51,355 bases of DNA from Ignavibacteriaceae bacterium (GTDB lineage: Bacteria; Bacteroidota; Ignavibacteria; Ignavibacteriales; Ignavibacteriaceae). This document shows positions 15,575 to 24,872 of the stretch, one piece after another; position 1 is the first letter of the stretch; each line of letters opens with the position of its first letter. The notes beneath the pieces are model-generated. The model did not search any database, was not told where the DNA came from, and was given only the letters and a program-made list of their open reading frames with translations. Both the position numbers and the translations under genes were made by a program. The stretch is taken from NCBI GenBank assembly GCA_031292455.1, contig JARLHC010000023.1, forward strand, positions 1-51,355, read 5' to 3'.

Positions 15575-17968
15575 CTATAATTTCAATAATGGGAAATATA
15601 GAGAAAAAGTACTTCCCTTTTCACTGCTGCTTATTTTAATTGAACCCTTATGGGCTTCCATTATATGTTTGACAAGGGCCAGACCAATACCCGTACCGAT
15701 AAAATTTCTATTTCTTACCATAGTTGACCGATAATACGGCTGCAATATTTTTTGTATTTCTTCCTCGATAATGCCGATCCCGTTATCAATAACAGAAATA
15801 ACTAAATCTTCACCTTCCCTGCATAATCTGACTATTATTTTTTTAGGAGGAAGAGAATACTTAAGTGCATTGGAGAACAGGTTGATCAAAGCAGAAATAA
15901 CCGAATCAGGGTCAGCGAGGATTTCCATATCATTCTTATCGATGTGGTAATCAACCTGACAATTTTCAATCCTAAACTGATATTCCATTACTTTGAGAGC
16001 ATCATCCAAAACAGAATTGAGGTTACAAGGGGAAAGTTCATATTTTTTCTCCCCTCTTTCAATCCTGGAGATATCGAGAAGATTATCAATCAGGCGTGAA
16101 AGCCTGTCGCATTCACCATCAATGATATTAAGGTATTCTTTTTTTTCCGGATCAATCCCGGCGAGTTCGGAATATATTTTTATGGAAGTGAGAGGGGTTT
16201 TCAATTCATGCGCTGCGCTTGATATAAAGAAAGATTTGAGTTTATCAAGTTCTTCCAGTTTTTGTTTCTGCATCTGTTCGAAAATAAATTTCTGCTGAAG
16301 AAGAATCCGATCTATAGCAACACCGGTTTCAGAGGCAATAGTTTTAAGGAGGTCGATATCTTCAACGCTATATTTTTGTCCTGACTTTTTATTTCCCACA
16401 GCAAGGAATCCGGATATTTTCTGATCTGATCCTGACAAAGGGAATAGTGCTGCAATGCCCATAGAGGAAAATAATTTATTGTCACCGTAGGCAATATTAA
16501 TCCCGGGTTCAAGTTTATTTTTTAAGGCAGAGGGAGATCCGGCAGCAAGGACTAAACCAGTAAATTCTGCAGAATCCCAATATTCGTAACCGCTATAGTT
16601 CAAGAAATTGAGTTCAACATCATTTATCAGACCTATTCCTACTTTCTCTATATGGAATATGGCATTTATATTGTTTACAATCATTTCCCCCAATGAATTT
16701 AAATCGGTGCATTCCTTTATATCTGTGAGGAAATGATTTATTGTATTTCTGAAATCATATTGTACCCTAAAGAATTTCTGATCTACCATTTTCTGAATAA
16801 GGGTTCTAGCAGGCTGGAATAAAATTGCGATGACCATTACAACCAGAGTAGAAGATAATGTTTTATCAAACTGGGAATTAACAATATCTGAAATCAAATA
16901 GACAGCAGATCCATAAATAATAAAGAGTCCAACAAGTACAATAGAATAAACTATACTTCTGTTTATTACAAGATCGATATCAAGAAGATGGTACTTTATT
17001 ATAGAGATTGCAAATGAAAGGGGCACTGCAAGCATTAATACTATAACAAAAAGCTCGGGTACAAATTTAATCTGAAATACTTCGGGGAGTATCCATAGCA
17101 AAATATAGCAGATTGGCCCGATAAAGAATCCAAACAAAAGCCATTTAAGTTTCTTTTTTTCTGATTCGACTTCGGCATGTTTAAAGGACTGAGTAAAAAC
17201 TGTAACCGATACAATAACCCCCAGAATAAAATAAATGCGGTGAACATTAAAGAGGATCAGGTATTGGTTTATTGAAGGAACAGACTGGTAGTAAGCGCCC
17301 AACAGGAATGACAAATTAAGGGCAATTGATAGCATGACAGCAACAGAATAAAAAAAACAGATAATCTTGTTGCCACGTGACTCCCTGTCGGACGGAAAGA
17401 CAAATGCAAAGTGAAGGAACAGGGCAGGGACCAATGTATATGATGCATGGAACAGGAATCTGGTAACATATCCCAGAAACAGCGGAAGGAAATTATAATT
17501 TCCCCAGGTACACAGTATTATTGAACCGGTGCATACAGATGCCCAATGGAATATTTCAGATGGTTTACGCTCACTCCCCTTATTATAAACGAATAGTCCT
17601 AATATAAAAAAGAGTGATCCTATAACCAGTATTACGGAATCATATAAAGTTGAATAAAACGGGATAAGATAAACTGAACTATTAAATGAGAGACCATTTC
17701 TTTGAATTATTAAGGGGACAATATCATTTATCTGCTTACCATCAATAATAGTTTCAATCATTTCAATAGTAGAAACATTTTTCCCATATATTGAGAATAT
17801 CCTATCTCCTTTTTTTAGTCCCTGATAATTTTGAGTTAATTTTACTTCATTGCGGGCAGAACTTATTTCGAATGGAAGGTTTGCCTTATCTACAAGGTTG
17901 ATAAAACCAAGAAGGCAGATCAGGTAAATCAGGATATCAATAGATAATATTTTTAATGAGCCTGACAA
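15575..17968 (-). CDS. Membrane sensor histidine kinase (PDZ-like, 7TM-like, GAF, HisKA, HATPase)
   Basis: A 797-residue sensor. Residues 8-25 form a first membrane helix. About 30-105 resembles a PDZ domain (YQGLKKGDRIFSIYGK) facing the periplasm. About 108-365 holds a series of hydrophobic helices like 7TM receptor modules. About 405-555 looks like GAF, and 565-640 is the dimerisation and phosphoacceptor domain with H587 (SSAAHELKTPLTS). The ATPase domain has the N box near N700 (NLFSNALKYS) and the glycine boxes DNGIGI and GTGIGLAL. No in-frame ATG precedes the first membrane helix, so the start is probably TTG 17968; an in-frame stop lies 18 bases upstream. Co-transcribed with the response regulator. 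The PDZ-7TM layout suggests membrane or lipid sensing, but the ligand is unknown. Confidence 0.9.
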   Translation of the reverse strand: MSGSLKILSIDILIYLICLLGFINLVDKANLPFEISSARNEVKLTQNYQGLKKGDRIFSIYGKNVSTIEMIETIIDGKQINDIVPLIIQRNGLSFNSSVYLIPFYSTLYDSVILVIGSLFFILGLFVYNKGSERKPSEIFHWASVCTGSIILCTWGNYNFLPLFLGYVTRFLFHASYTLVPALFLHFAFVFPSDRESRGNKIICFFYSVAVMLSIALNLSFLLGAYYQSVPSINQYLILFNVHRIYFILGVIVSVTVFTQSFKHAEVESEKKKLKWLLFGFFIGPICYILLWILPEVFQIKFVPELFVIVLMLAVPLSFAISIIKYHLLDIDLVINRSIVYSIVLVGLFIIYGSAVYLISDIVNSQFDKTLSSTLVVMVIAILFQPARTLIQKMVDQKFFRVQYDFRNTINHFLTDIKECTDLNSLGEMIVNNINAIFHIEKVGIGLINDVELNFLNYSGYEYWDSAEFTGLVLAAGSPSALKNKLEPGINIAYGDNKLFSSMGIAALFPLSGSDQKISGFLAVGNKKSGQKYSVEDIDLLKTIASETGVAIDRILLQQKFIFEQMQKQKLEELDKLKSFFISSAAHELKTPLTSIKIYSELAGIDPEKKEYLNIIDGECDRLSRLIDNLLDISRIERGEKKYELSPCNLNSVLDDALKVMEYQFRIENCQVDYHIDKNDMEILADPDSVISALINLFSNALKYSLPPKKIIVRLCREGEDLVISVIDNGIGIIEEEIQKILQPYYRSTMVRNRNFIGTGIGLALVKHIMEAHKGSIKISSSEKGSTFSLYFPLLKL

Positions 17969-18098
17969 TATAAACCCATCTTGTTATTTATAAAATAAAC
18001 AAAGATTTGTTATTCGGCAACGAAGGAGGAGCGGATTCTATTTAACTTAACGGGATTAAAATCTTAAATGGAACCGAAAACCGGGAAATAACTGATTA

Positions 18099-18971
18099 TT
18101 AATCCCCGATAAAGAGCTGAAGGGACTTATAGATCTGATCGAACGGCATTTCCTCATTTGTCCATAGCTCGAAAGATTTAGCCGCCTGGTGAACAAGCAT
18201 TTTTAATCCATTTACCGGAATTGCACCACGTGAGGAAGCCAACTTAAGGAGTTTGGTTTGTGGGGGGTTATAAACCAGGTCAAAAATAATCTGATCTTTA
18301 ACGAATGAATTTTCAAGTGTGGTAATAATATCGTCCTGAGCCGGGAACATCCCAACCGGAGTAGCATTGATGATAAGTTTTGAATTGCTGAAGATTTCTA
18401 CAAGGTCCGGTGGGAATAATTCTTTAGTTTTTATCCCATCATATTTCATTTTATCGCTAAAATATTTTTTCAAGGCTTCGGCACGCTGTTCTGTCCTATT
18501 GACTATATGAATAACAGCAGGTTTGAAATACCGGATAAGAGTATAAATTACAGCACGTGCGGAACCGCCCGCACCTACAACGGTAACCGCTTTACCCGAA
18601 ATATCATCTTTATATGGATTAAGAGATTCAAGGATTCCGTTAACATCTGTGTTATATCCTGTAAGCTTTCCGTCGTCATTAACAACCGTGTTAACAGAAC
18701 CAATTATAGAAGCTTCTTCGGATACATCGTTCATAAACTGAAGAATGCTCTCTTTATGAGGGATAGTTATATTAAAACCTTTGATATCAAGAGCGATCAT
18801 TCCTTTAAGCGCATTTTTAAGGTTAGACGCAGGAACGTCAAAGGGAAGATATATATAATCAAGTTTCTTTAATTCAACAGTAACATTATGAATAAAAGGT
18901 GAGTAAGATTGTTTTATAGGATGTCCTAATAATCCAATTATTTTTGTATTCAAGTGAAAGGAATCTTTCAT
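18099..18971 (-). CDS. aroE: Shikimate dehydrogenase
   Basis: A 290-residue enzyme that reduces 3-dehydroshikimate to shikimate with NADPH in aromatic amino-acid synthesis. Shikimate-binding residues appear in LGHPIKQSYSPFIHN (the Ser pair), the catalytic Lys in NITIPHKESI, and Asp/Asn in GYNTDVNG. The nucleotide fold shows VVGAGGSARAV and, for NADP, VNRTEQRA. INATPVGM and the C-terminal GLKMLVHQAAKSFELW complete the family pattern. The length is slightly above the typical 270-280. It stands alone between the kinase and TPR genes with no other shikimate genes nearby. Confidence 0.95.
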   Translation of the reverse strand: MKDSFHLNTKIIGLLGHPIKQSYSPFIHNVTVELKKLDYIYLPFDVPASNLKNALKGMIALDIKGFNITIPHKESILQFMNDVSEEASIIGSVNTVVNDDGKLTGYNTDVNGILESLNPYKDDISGKAVTVVGAGGSARAVIYTLIRYFKPAVIHIVNRTEQRAEALKKYFSDKMKYDGIKTKELFPPDLVEIFSNSKLIINATPVGMFPAQDDIITTLENSFVKDQIIFDLVYNPPQTKLLKLASSRGAIPVNGLKMLVHQAAKSFELWTNEEMPFDQIYKSLQLFIGD

Positions 18972-19065
18972 TTAACAGATTAATTAATAATAAAAAGAGA
19001 ACAGCTCAAATATACAGCAGTGGAAATACACTACAAAATATTTAATGAAAAATGTGACTTGATTA

Positions 19066-20484
19066 TCAATATTCCCCGAGCAGTTTTTTGAAAAGTTTAG
19101 ATGATCTGATCTCAGGATATTCTTTTGCAAATTCAGATCTTATTGAAGGATCAATAGAGAATGCTGATTTTAAGCAATCGATTGCTTCTTTGGGTCTGCT
19201 AATAATAAAATTAACTTTTGCCTTACCATAATGAGAAGCGGCATCATGAGGATTAAGGGAAATACATTGATTATAAGCATTGATAGCTTCAAGCCAGTCC
19301 CCCATTTCAAAATAAGTTTCAGCCAGATTAAACCATACCTGGAAATTTTCCGGTTCCAACTTAAGTGCGGAAGTATAACTTGTAATGGCTTCCTGAAGCT
19401 GACCTAATGAATATTCGAGATCGGCCTTAGCATACCATGCTTCGGCACAATCCTGGGATAAAGAGATTGCATGATTAAAATCTTTTAATGCCAGATGGAA
19501 TTTACCGAGAGTATCATAGCAAAATCCGCGAGAGAGGAAGGCCTCATAATACTCATTGTTCAGATTTATGGCATCTGTATAATATTTAATAGCACTTGTA
19601 ATATCGCCAAGCTCTTCATAGATGTTGCCTATATTAAAGCAGCAGGCTTCGTCAGTGTTATCAATCAGATAGGCTTCCTTAAATGCCTCAATTGCCTGCT
19701 GATGCTTACCAAGATCGGCAAGGGCATTCCCTTTATTAAAATATGCGCTTGCAAAATTAGGGTTCAGGGATATAGCAAGTTCATAGCTATCGATCGCATT
19801 TTCAAGCATATTCAATTTAACATAGATAATTCCCCGGTTATAATAACCATTGGCGCTATAAGGTTCGATATCGATATAGCGGTTATAAGCAGCCAAGGCA
19901 TCGTCAAACTGTTCAAGATTTTCATAACAAAAGCCAAGTTCATAGAATGCTTCAGAATACTCAGTGTTGATTTTGACAGCTTTTTTAAAATATTGTACAG
20001 CTTCGGTAAATTTTTCCTGATGCTGGAGAAGGAGGCCGATGCTAAAGAGGGCTTCATCATTTTGAGAATCATTTTTCAGAACCGATTCGAGAGATTCTTT
20101 TGCCTGATCTATCAGACCGAGATTCTCTTCAGCTGTAGCTTTATCGATTAAAACTTCAGAATCGCACGGATTCAGGGATAACGATTTATTATAGCATTCT
20201 ATAGCTTCCTCAAACCTGTATAATCCGTTAAGAACGATCCCTTTTCTCAGCCAATATTCAGAGTTATAAGGAAAGACATCGATTAATTTATCACAAAGGA
20301 AGAGTCCATCTTCATAGCGGTCATTTTCAATACAATTCTGGAGGGTTTCTTCGACTGATTCGACAGCAGAAAAGATATTACCCTGATCCAGAACCTTTTT
20401 GACTCTAAGAATTTCTTCATCAATATTATGATTCTCTAAAGGCAGGTTCTCATCGTCATAAAAATAAGAATCCATAAATGACAT
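19066..20484 (-). CDS. Tetratricopeptide-repeat protein
   Basis: A 472-residue cytoplasmic protein built almost entirely of about 11-12 TPR units of 34 residues (for example FTEAVQYFKKAVKINTEYSE and HQQAIEAFKEAYLIDNTDEA). The N-terminus is acidic (DSYFYDDENLPLENHNIDEE). There is no signal peptide or catalytic motif, so it is probably a protein-binding scaffold. Such proteins are common in FCB genomes and carry no specific functional label. A 112-base gap separates it from sucC upstream, so it may have its own promoter. Confidence 0.88.
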   Translation of the reverse strand: MSFMDSYFYDDENLPLENHNIDEEILRVKKVLDQGNIFSAVESVEETLQNCIENDRYEDGLFLCDKLIDVFPYNSEYWLRKGIVLNGLYRFEEAIECYNKSLSLNPCDSEVLIDKATAEENLGLIDQAKESLESVLKNDSQNDEALFSIGLLLQHQEKFTEAVQYFKKAVKINTEYSEAFYELGFCYENLEQFDDALAAYNRYIDIEPYSANGYYNRGIIYVKLNMLENAIDSYELAISLNPNFASAYFNKGNALADLGKHQQAIEAFKEAYLIDNTDEACCFNIGNIYEELGDITSAIKYYTDAINLNNEYYEAFLSRGFCYDTLGKFHLALKDFNHAISLSQDCAEAWYAKADLEYSLGQLQEAITSYTSALKLEPENFQVWFNLAETYFEMGDWLEAINAYNQCISLNPHDAASHYGKAKVNFIISRPKEAIDCLKSAFSIDPSIRSEFAKEYPEIRSSKLFKKLLGEY

Positions 20485-20596
20485 TCACTACTCCAGTGGA
20501 ATAAAACTATACTTAAAAAGTATTGTTAATATAACCAAAAATCAAGTTGAAATATAGTAACTTCTAATAAATATTATGCGAAAATCTCTTAAAAAC

Positions 20597-21811
20597 TCAC
20601 TTTTTAAGAACAGAAGTAACTTTTTCAGCTGCATCCTTAAGACTTCCGGCAACGACAAAATTAAGGCCGGAATTCTGTAAAAGTATGCCAGCTTCCTGTG
20701 CATTAGTCCCTTCAAGCCTAACAACTACAGGAACATTGATCCTTATTTGAGAAGCAGCATCAATAACGCCTTGTGCAACTCTATCACACCGGACAATTCC
20801 GCCAAATATATTAATCAGAATTGCCTTAACGTTATGATCGGACAGAATTATTTTAAACCCATTAGCAACGGTGGTTTTATTTGCACCCCCGCCTACATCA
20901 AGAAAGTTTGCCGGTTCCCCTCCTGCAAGTTTTATTATATCCATTGTAGCCATAGCAAGACCAGCCCCGTTTACCATACAACCGACATTACCTTCAAGTT
21001 TAATATAGTTGAGATTATATTTTGAAGCTTCGATTTCGAGAGGATCTTCTTCATTGAAATCCCGCATTCCTTCAAAATCTTTATGCCTATAAAGCGCATT
21101 GTCATCAATATTTACTTTAGCGTCAAGTGCTACAATTTTATTGTCGTTTGTGATAACAAGAGGATTTATTTCAAGCAAAGAAGCATCTGTTTCAACATAG
21201 GCCTTATAGAGCTGCGGGATAAATTTAATAAAATTTTTGAAAGCTTCACCATCTAAACCAAGCGAAAAAGCTAGTTTTCTTGCCTGAAATGGCTGAAGAC
21301 CAACCACAGGGTCAATCCATTCCTTAATTATTTTTTCAGGAGTCTCCGCTGCTACTTTTTCAATTTCAACGCCCCCTTCAGTGGAAGCCATAATTACATT
21401 TTTAGAAACAGCCCTATCAAGCAGAATTCCCAGATAAAATTCTTTTTTGTAATCCAGTCCTTCAGTAATAAAAAGAGTCCGGACAATTTTACCTTCAGTA
21501 CCGGTCTGATGGGTCACCAAAAGATTACCAAGCATTTTCCTGGCATATTCTTTTGCTTTATCAACAGAGGTAGTAAACTTAACACCTCCTTCGAGGATCA
21601 GTTCATCCCTGTTGCCGGGGTTGTAGATTTTCCCCTTTCCTCTTCCGCCGGCATGGATCTGAGATTTGACAACAAACTGGTTTATTCCTCTTTGCTGGAG
21701 CTGCTGAATCGCATTATCGAATTCAGAAATGTCTTTTATTGCAATTCCATCCTGAACGGGGACATTATATTGCTTAAGAATTTCTTTAGCCTGATATTCA
21801 TGGATCTTCAT
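20597..21811 (-). CDS. sucC: Succinyl-CoA synthetase beta subunit
   Basis: A 404-residue ATP-grasp subunit that, with SucD, interconverts succinyl-CoA and succinate with phosphorylation of ADP or GDP. Recognisable parts: the N-terminal MKIHEYQAKEILKQYNVPV, QIHAGGRGKGK, LEINPLV, the metal and phosphohistidine-loop region, and the C-terminal CoA-ligase part with NGAGLAMATMDIIKL, GGEPANFLDVGGGA and NIFGGIVRCD. The protein is slightly longer than the usual 385-390. No sucD lies next to it; instead it follows the P5C dehydrogenase gene by 10 bases, which would link proline and glutamate oxidation to 2-oxoglutarate and succinyl-CoA turnover. Confidence 0.95.
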   Translation of the reverse strand: MKIHEYQAKEILKQYNVPVQDGIAIKDISEFDNAIQQLQQRGINQFVVKSQIHAGGRGKGKIYNPGNRDELILEGGVKFTTSVDKAKEYARKMLGNLLVTHQTGTEGKIVRTLFITEGLDYKKEFYLGILLDRAVSKNVIMASTEGGVEIEKVAAETPEKIIKEWIDPVVGLQPFQARKLAFSLGLDGEAFKNFIKFIPQLYKAYVETDASLLEINPLVITNDNKIVALDAKVNIDDNALYRHKDFEGMRDFNEEDPLEIEASKYNLNYIKLEGNVGCMVNGAGLAMATMDIIKLAGGEPANFLDVGGGANKTTVANGFKIILSDHNVKAILINIFGGIVRCDRVAQGVIDAASQIRINVPVVVRLEGTNAQEAGILLQNSGLNFVVAGSLKDAAEKVTSVLKK

Positions 21812-21821
21812 TGAGGCTCCT

Positions 21822-23378
21822 TTATTTATTCATAATTTTTTCACTTATAAGCTTACCTTGCATAAACAGAAGCAGGTAATCCCTTCCCCCGGCTTTGGAA
21901 TCAGTACCTGACATATTGAATCCTCCAAAAGGATGACCACCAACCAAAGCTCCGGTACATTTCCTGTTGAAATAAAGATTCCCAATAAATAATTCATTTT
22001 TAGCTTTTTCAAGTTTCTTACTATTGGAAGTATAAACAGCACCTGTTAATCCAAACTTAGTATTATTTGCAATTTTAATACTTTCATCAAAGTTACGGGA
22101 TTTTATAACTGCAAGTACGGGACCGAATATTTCCTCCTGAGAGATCCTTGCATCAGGTTTAACATCACATATAACCGTCGGAGCTATATAATAGCCATTT
22201 CCGCCAATTTTACGACCACCGGTTAAAACTTTCCCATGATTCCTGCCAATATTAATATACTTCAATACATTTTTTTCGGCATTCTGATTGATAACGGGAC
22301 CCATTGGATAGTTCATCTCAGCAGAACCAACGCTTAATTTGTCGACTTCCATCCTTAATTTTCTCAGAAAGTCATTATAGACAGATTGATCAACAATAGC
22401 TCTTGAGCATGCTGAACATTTTTGCCCCTGGAAACCAAAAGCAGAAGCAGCGACACCTTTGGCCGCAACAGAGACATTAGTTTCTTTATCAACTACAATA
22501 CTATCCTTGCCCCCCATTTCCGCCACTACACGTTTCAGCCAAAGTTGACCTGGTTGCACTTTAGCAGCAAGTTCATTTATACGGATTCCAACTTCCATTG
22601 AGCCGGTAAAGGAGATAAATCTAACTTTAGGATGAGTAACGAGTTTATCCCCGACCTCGGAACCTGAACCCGGAAGAAAGTTCAATACGCCATCGGGAAG
22701 GCCGGCTTCCTGCATAATCTCGACAAATAATCTACCCATCATCGGGGTATCGCTAGAAGGTTTAAGAATAATTGTATTGCCTGAAACTATAGATGCGGAA
22801 GACATACCGACAAGTATTGCAAATGGGAAATTCCATGGTGGAATTGTTACACCTACTCCTAAAGGGATATAAACCATTTCATTTTTTTCATTAGGGACAG
22901 GAGTGATAGGTTGTTTTTGAGCGTAACGAAGCATTTCCCTACCATAGAATTCGAGGAAGTCGATAGCTTCTGCAGTATCGGCATCCGCTTCAGCGAAATT
23001 CTTTCCTGCTTCGAGAATCATCCATGCATTTATTTCAAATTTTCTTCTCCGGGCAATGCTGGCAGCTTTAAACAAATAATCTGCTCTTTCAGCCGGAGGA
23101 ACATTTTTCCATTCATTAAATTTTTTGGCTGCAGTTTCAACTGCTCTGTCAACGAGTTCCGTATTGCCTTTATAAAAGTTAGCAACGATCTCTTCTTTAT
23201 TGGAAGGGTTATAAGAAATTATCTTGTTTTTAGTTCTAATTTTCTTTCCGCCTATGATAATCTCATAGGTTTTACCCAATTTTTTTCTAATTTGAGCAAG
23301 GGCTTGCTTCTGATTGACGAGGTTTTCCTTTTTAGAAAAATCTGTAAGCTTTTCGTTTTTGAAAGGCTTTATTTTCAT
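21822..23378 (-). CDS. 1-pyrroline-5-carboxylate dehydrogenase
   Basis: A 518-residue aldehyde dehydrogenase-superfamily enzyme of the RocA/PruA type, which oxidises glutamate semialdehyde (P5C) to glutamate with NAD+. Signatures: PPWNFPFAILVGM, ISFTGSMEVG, the catalytic Glu in VVAEMGGKDSIVVD, the catalytic Cys in FGFQGQKCSACSR, and EEIFGPVLAV. The C-terminus (GGHPFGGFNMSGTDSKAGG) is typical of P5C dehydrogenases. It is monofunctional; the matching proline dehydrogenase lies at 28612 on the same strand, five kilobases away. Ten bases separate it from sucC. Confidence 0.93.
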   Translation of the reverse strand: MKIKPFKNEKLTDFSKKENLVNQKQALAQIRKKLGKTYEIIIGGKKIRTKNKIISYNPSNKEEIVANFYKGNTELVDRAVETAAKKFNEWKNVPPAERADYLFKAASIARRRKFEINAWMILEAGKNFAEADADTAEAIDFLEFYGREMLRYAQKQPITPVPNEKNEMVYIPLGVGVTIPPWNFPFAILVGMSSASIVSGNTIILKPSSDTPMMGRLFVEIMQEAGLPDGVLNFLPGSGSEVGDKLVTHPKVRFISFTGSMEVGIRINELAAKVQPGQLWLKRVVAEMGGKDSIVVDKETNVSVAAKGVAASAFGFQGQKCSACSRAIVDQSVYNDFLRKLRMEVDKLSVGSAEMNYPMGPVINQNAEKNVLKYINIGRNHGKVLTGGRKIGGNGYYIAPTVICDVKPDARISQEEIFGPVLAVIKSRNFDESIKIANNTKFGLTGAVYTSNSKKLEKAKNELFIGNLYFNRKCTGALVGGHPFGGFNMSGTDSKAGGRDYLLLFMQGKLISEKIMNK

Positions 23379-23561
23379 CTTATATACTCCAGTTATACTT
23401 CAAAAAAATAATGTGAAAATTACTGTTTTCGTTTCTGATAAGCAATGTAAACAAACCAAGTGGCCTGAGTGAAAAACCAAATTAAAATACAGAGTATACC
23501 TTATTGAAGATGGGGACAAAATTATTTATCTTGATAAATATTAATTTAATAAATCCTGAAC

Positions 23562-24233
23562 ATGCCTAACAAAAGAAGATCTAAGAGAGGGGGTATTTAT
23601 ATTCTTTCTTTATTGATTATAATCATGTCCATTTTTTTCTATTATTACCTGACCAGTATTGATGAAAGGTATAGTGACATTATATCTAATGAGGAAACAT
23701 TTTATAATAATATAGAGAATATAACTTTTGGTGCAAACAAGGGATATCTCCTTTCATTCAAAATTATGGAAACCAACGACAAAGTAAAAAGAGACAGCAT
23801 GTTAAATCAGAAGCGCATGCTTGTAGCCAAAAACGACTCCTTGATAAATGAAATTTTGTTTAGCGATGATATTTATAAGAATAAATCATACCTAAAGGAA
23901 GTAATTTTAGCAAGAGAAGAGTATATAAAGAATACTGCTTTATTTATAGATTATCTGTATGTCAATAAAGATTCTGCTGCTTATATTCTACTCAACAAAA
24001 TAGAACCCAGTTTTATAAAATATCAGGAAGACATTAAATCCTATCTAGAATCAAATAATGCAAATGTCCTTCAAAATTCAGGAGATATTAGTTCAGATGT
24101 AAAAACAAAATCGCAATGGATATTGTTTCTGGGATTTTCACCTGTTTTATTATTCACAGTTATAATAATTCTTTTAGGAATATTTCTGGTTTTTATGTTA
24201 ATATTCTTAAAAGATGTGGAATATGAGAGATGA
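23562..24233 (+). CDS. Membrane protein resembling a lone four-helix-bundle sensor domain
   Basis: A 223-residue protein with a membrane helix at about 12-32 after a basic start (MPNKRRSKRG), a helical mainly extracytoplasmic stretch of about 150 residues (ERYSDIISNEETFYNNIENI and onward), and a second membrane helix at about 188-215, ending eight residues later. This is the layout of the ligand-binding part of methyl-accepting chemotaxis proteins and some kinases (4HB_MCP or CHASE3-like), but no HAMP, kinase or signalling domain follows. Neighbours give no clue: P5C dehydrogenase lies upstream on the other strand, and tRNA-Ala is three bases past its stop in the opposite direction. The sensor comparison rests on topology, not on a recognised motif. 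Confidence 0.6.
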   Translation: MPNKRRSKRGGIYILSLLIIIMSIFFYYYLTSIDERYSDIISNEETFYNNIENITFGANKGYLLSFKIMETNDKVKRDSMLNQKRMLVAKNDSLINEILFSDDIYKNKSYLKEVILAREEYIKNTALFIDYLYVNKDSAAYILLNKIEPSFIKYQEDIKSYLESNNANVLQNSGDISSDVKTKSQWILFLGFSPVLLFTVIIILLGIFLVFMLIFLKDVEYER

Positions 24234-24236
24234 TAG

Positions 24237-24310
24237 TGGAGCTAAGGAGGTTCGAACTCCTGGCCTCTTGAATGCCATTCAAGCGCTCTACCAAACTGAG
24301 CTATAGCCCC
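24237..24310 (-). tRNA. tRNA-Ala (GGC)
   Basis: A 74-base tRNA: acceptor arms GGGGCTA and TAGCTCC (one G-U pair), discriminator A, anticodon arm CTTGA-ATGGCAT-TCAAG giving anticodon GGC, and T-loop TTCGAAC. The CCA end is not encoded. It converges on the sensor-like gene, whose stop codon is three bases from the tRNA 3' end. Confidence 0.96.
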
Positions 24311-24464
24311 TTATCATTTTTTATGTGTTTTTGACATGAAATAAGGCGTTTCAAAGATAATAAAAATATATTTTATTACAAATTTAACTATCCCATTACC
24401 TGATTTTTGACCGGCAAATTTATTCTATTGTATACAATTAACAGTTAATGTATTTTTATTCCCT

Positions 24465-24872
24465 ATGAAAAAAGCATTAGTTATTTATACCGGCATTATT
24501 ATTTCAATTTTTCTAATAATATACGGTTGTAAGGATTCAATAACAGCAAGTGATATAGACAGTAGGGTAATGCCCCAATCAAACATCAGTTTTTCAGCAG
24601 ATCTTCAACCTGTCTTTAATTTAAAATGTGCAAATTCAGGATGTCATGACGGAACAAGTGCAGGGGGATTAAACTTAACTTCATGTGCAAATGCAAAGGA
24701 TGACCCGGGTGCAATAGCACCTTTCAGTTCAAAGACGAGCAAGATAGTATGGGCGGAAGAAGGACAGGCGGGCATTTCACCGATGCCCCCGGTGGGAGTT
24801 AACAAACCATTTACATCAGAACAGGACAGAGGACTGAAAAAGTGGATTGATGAGGGTGCCAAATGCAATTGA
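24465..24872 (+). CDS. Small cytochrome-c-like lipoprotein with a CX4CH motif
   Basis: A 135-residue protein with a lipoprotein-type signal (hydrophobic helix then IIYGCKDS). It continues with FSADLQPVFNLKCANSGCHDG, a pattern seen in many FCB and planctomycete cytochrome-like proteins, where the candidate haem motif is CANSGCH (four residues between the cysteines instead of two). A possible axial Met is in ISPMPPVG, and the protein ends LKKWIDEGAKCN, like many mono-haem cytochromes. Two further cysteines (LTSCANA and the C-terminal KCN) could form a disulphide. Whether haem is attached is uncertain. The stop abuts the convergent lipoprotein gene. Confidence 0.7.
   Translation: MKKALVIYTGIIISIFLIIYGCKDSITASDIDSRVMPQSNISFSADLQPVFNLKCANSGCHDGTSAGGLNLTSCANAKDDPGAIAPFSSKTSKIVWAEEGQAGISPMPPVGVNKPFTSEQDRGLKKWIDEGAKCN

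Noticed and set aside
19495-20151. 218-codon plus-strand open frame
   Set aside because: It is the mirror of the TPR repeats on the minus strand, which explains its length; it has no ribosome-binding site or protein-like composition.
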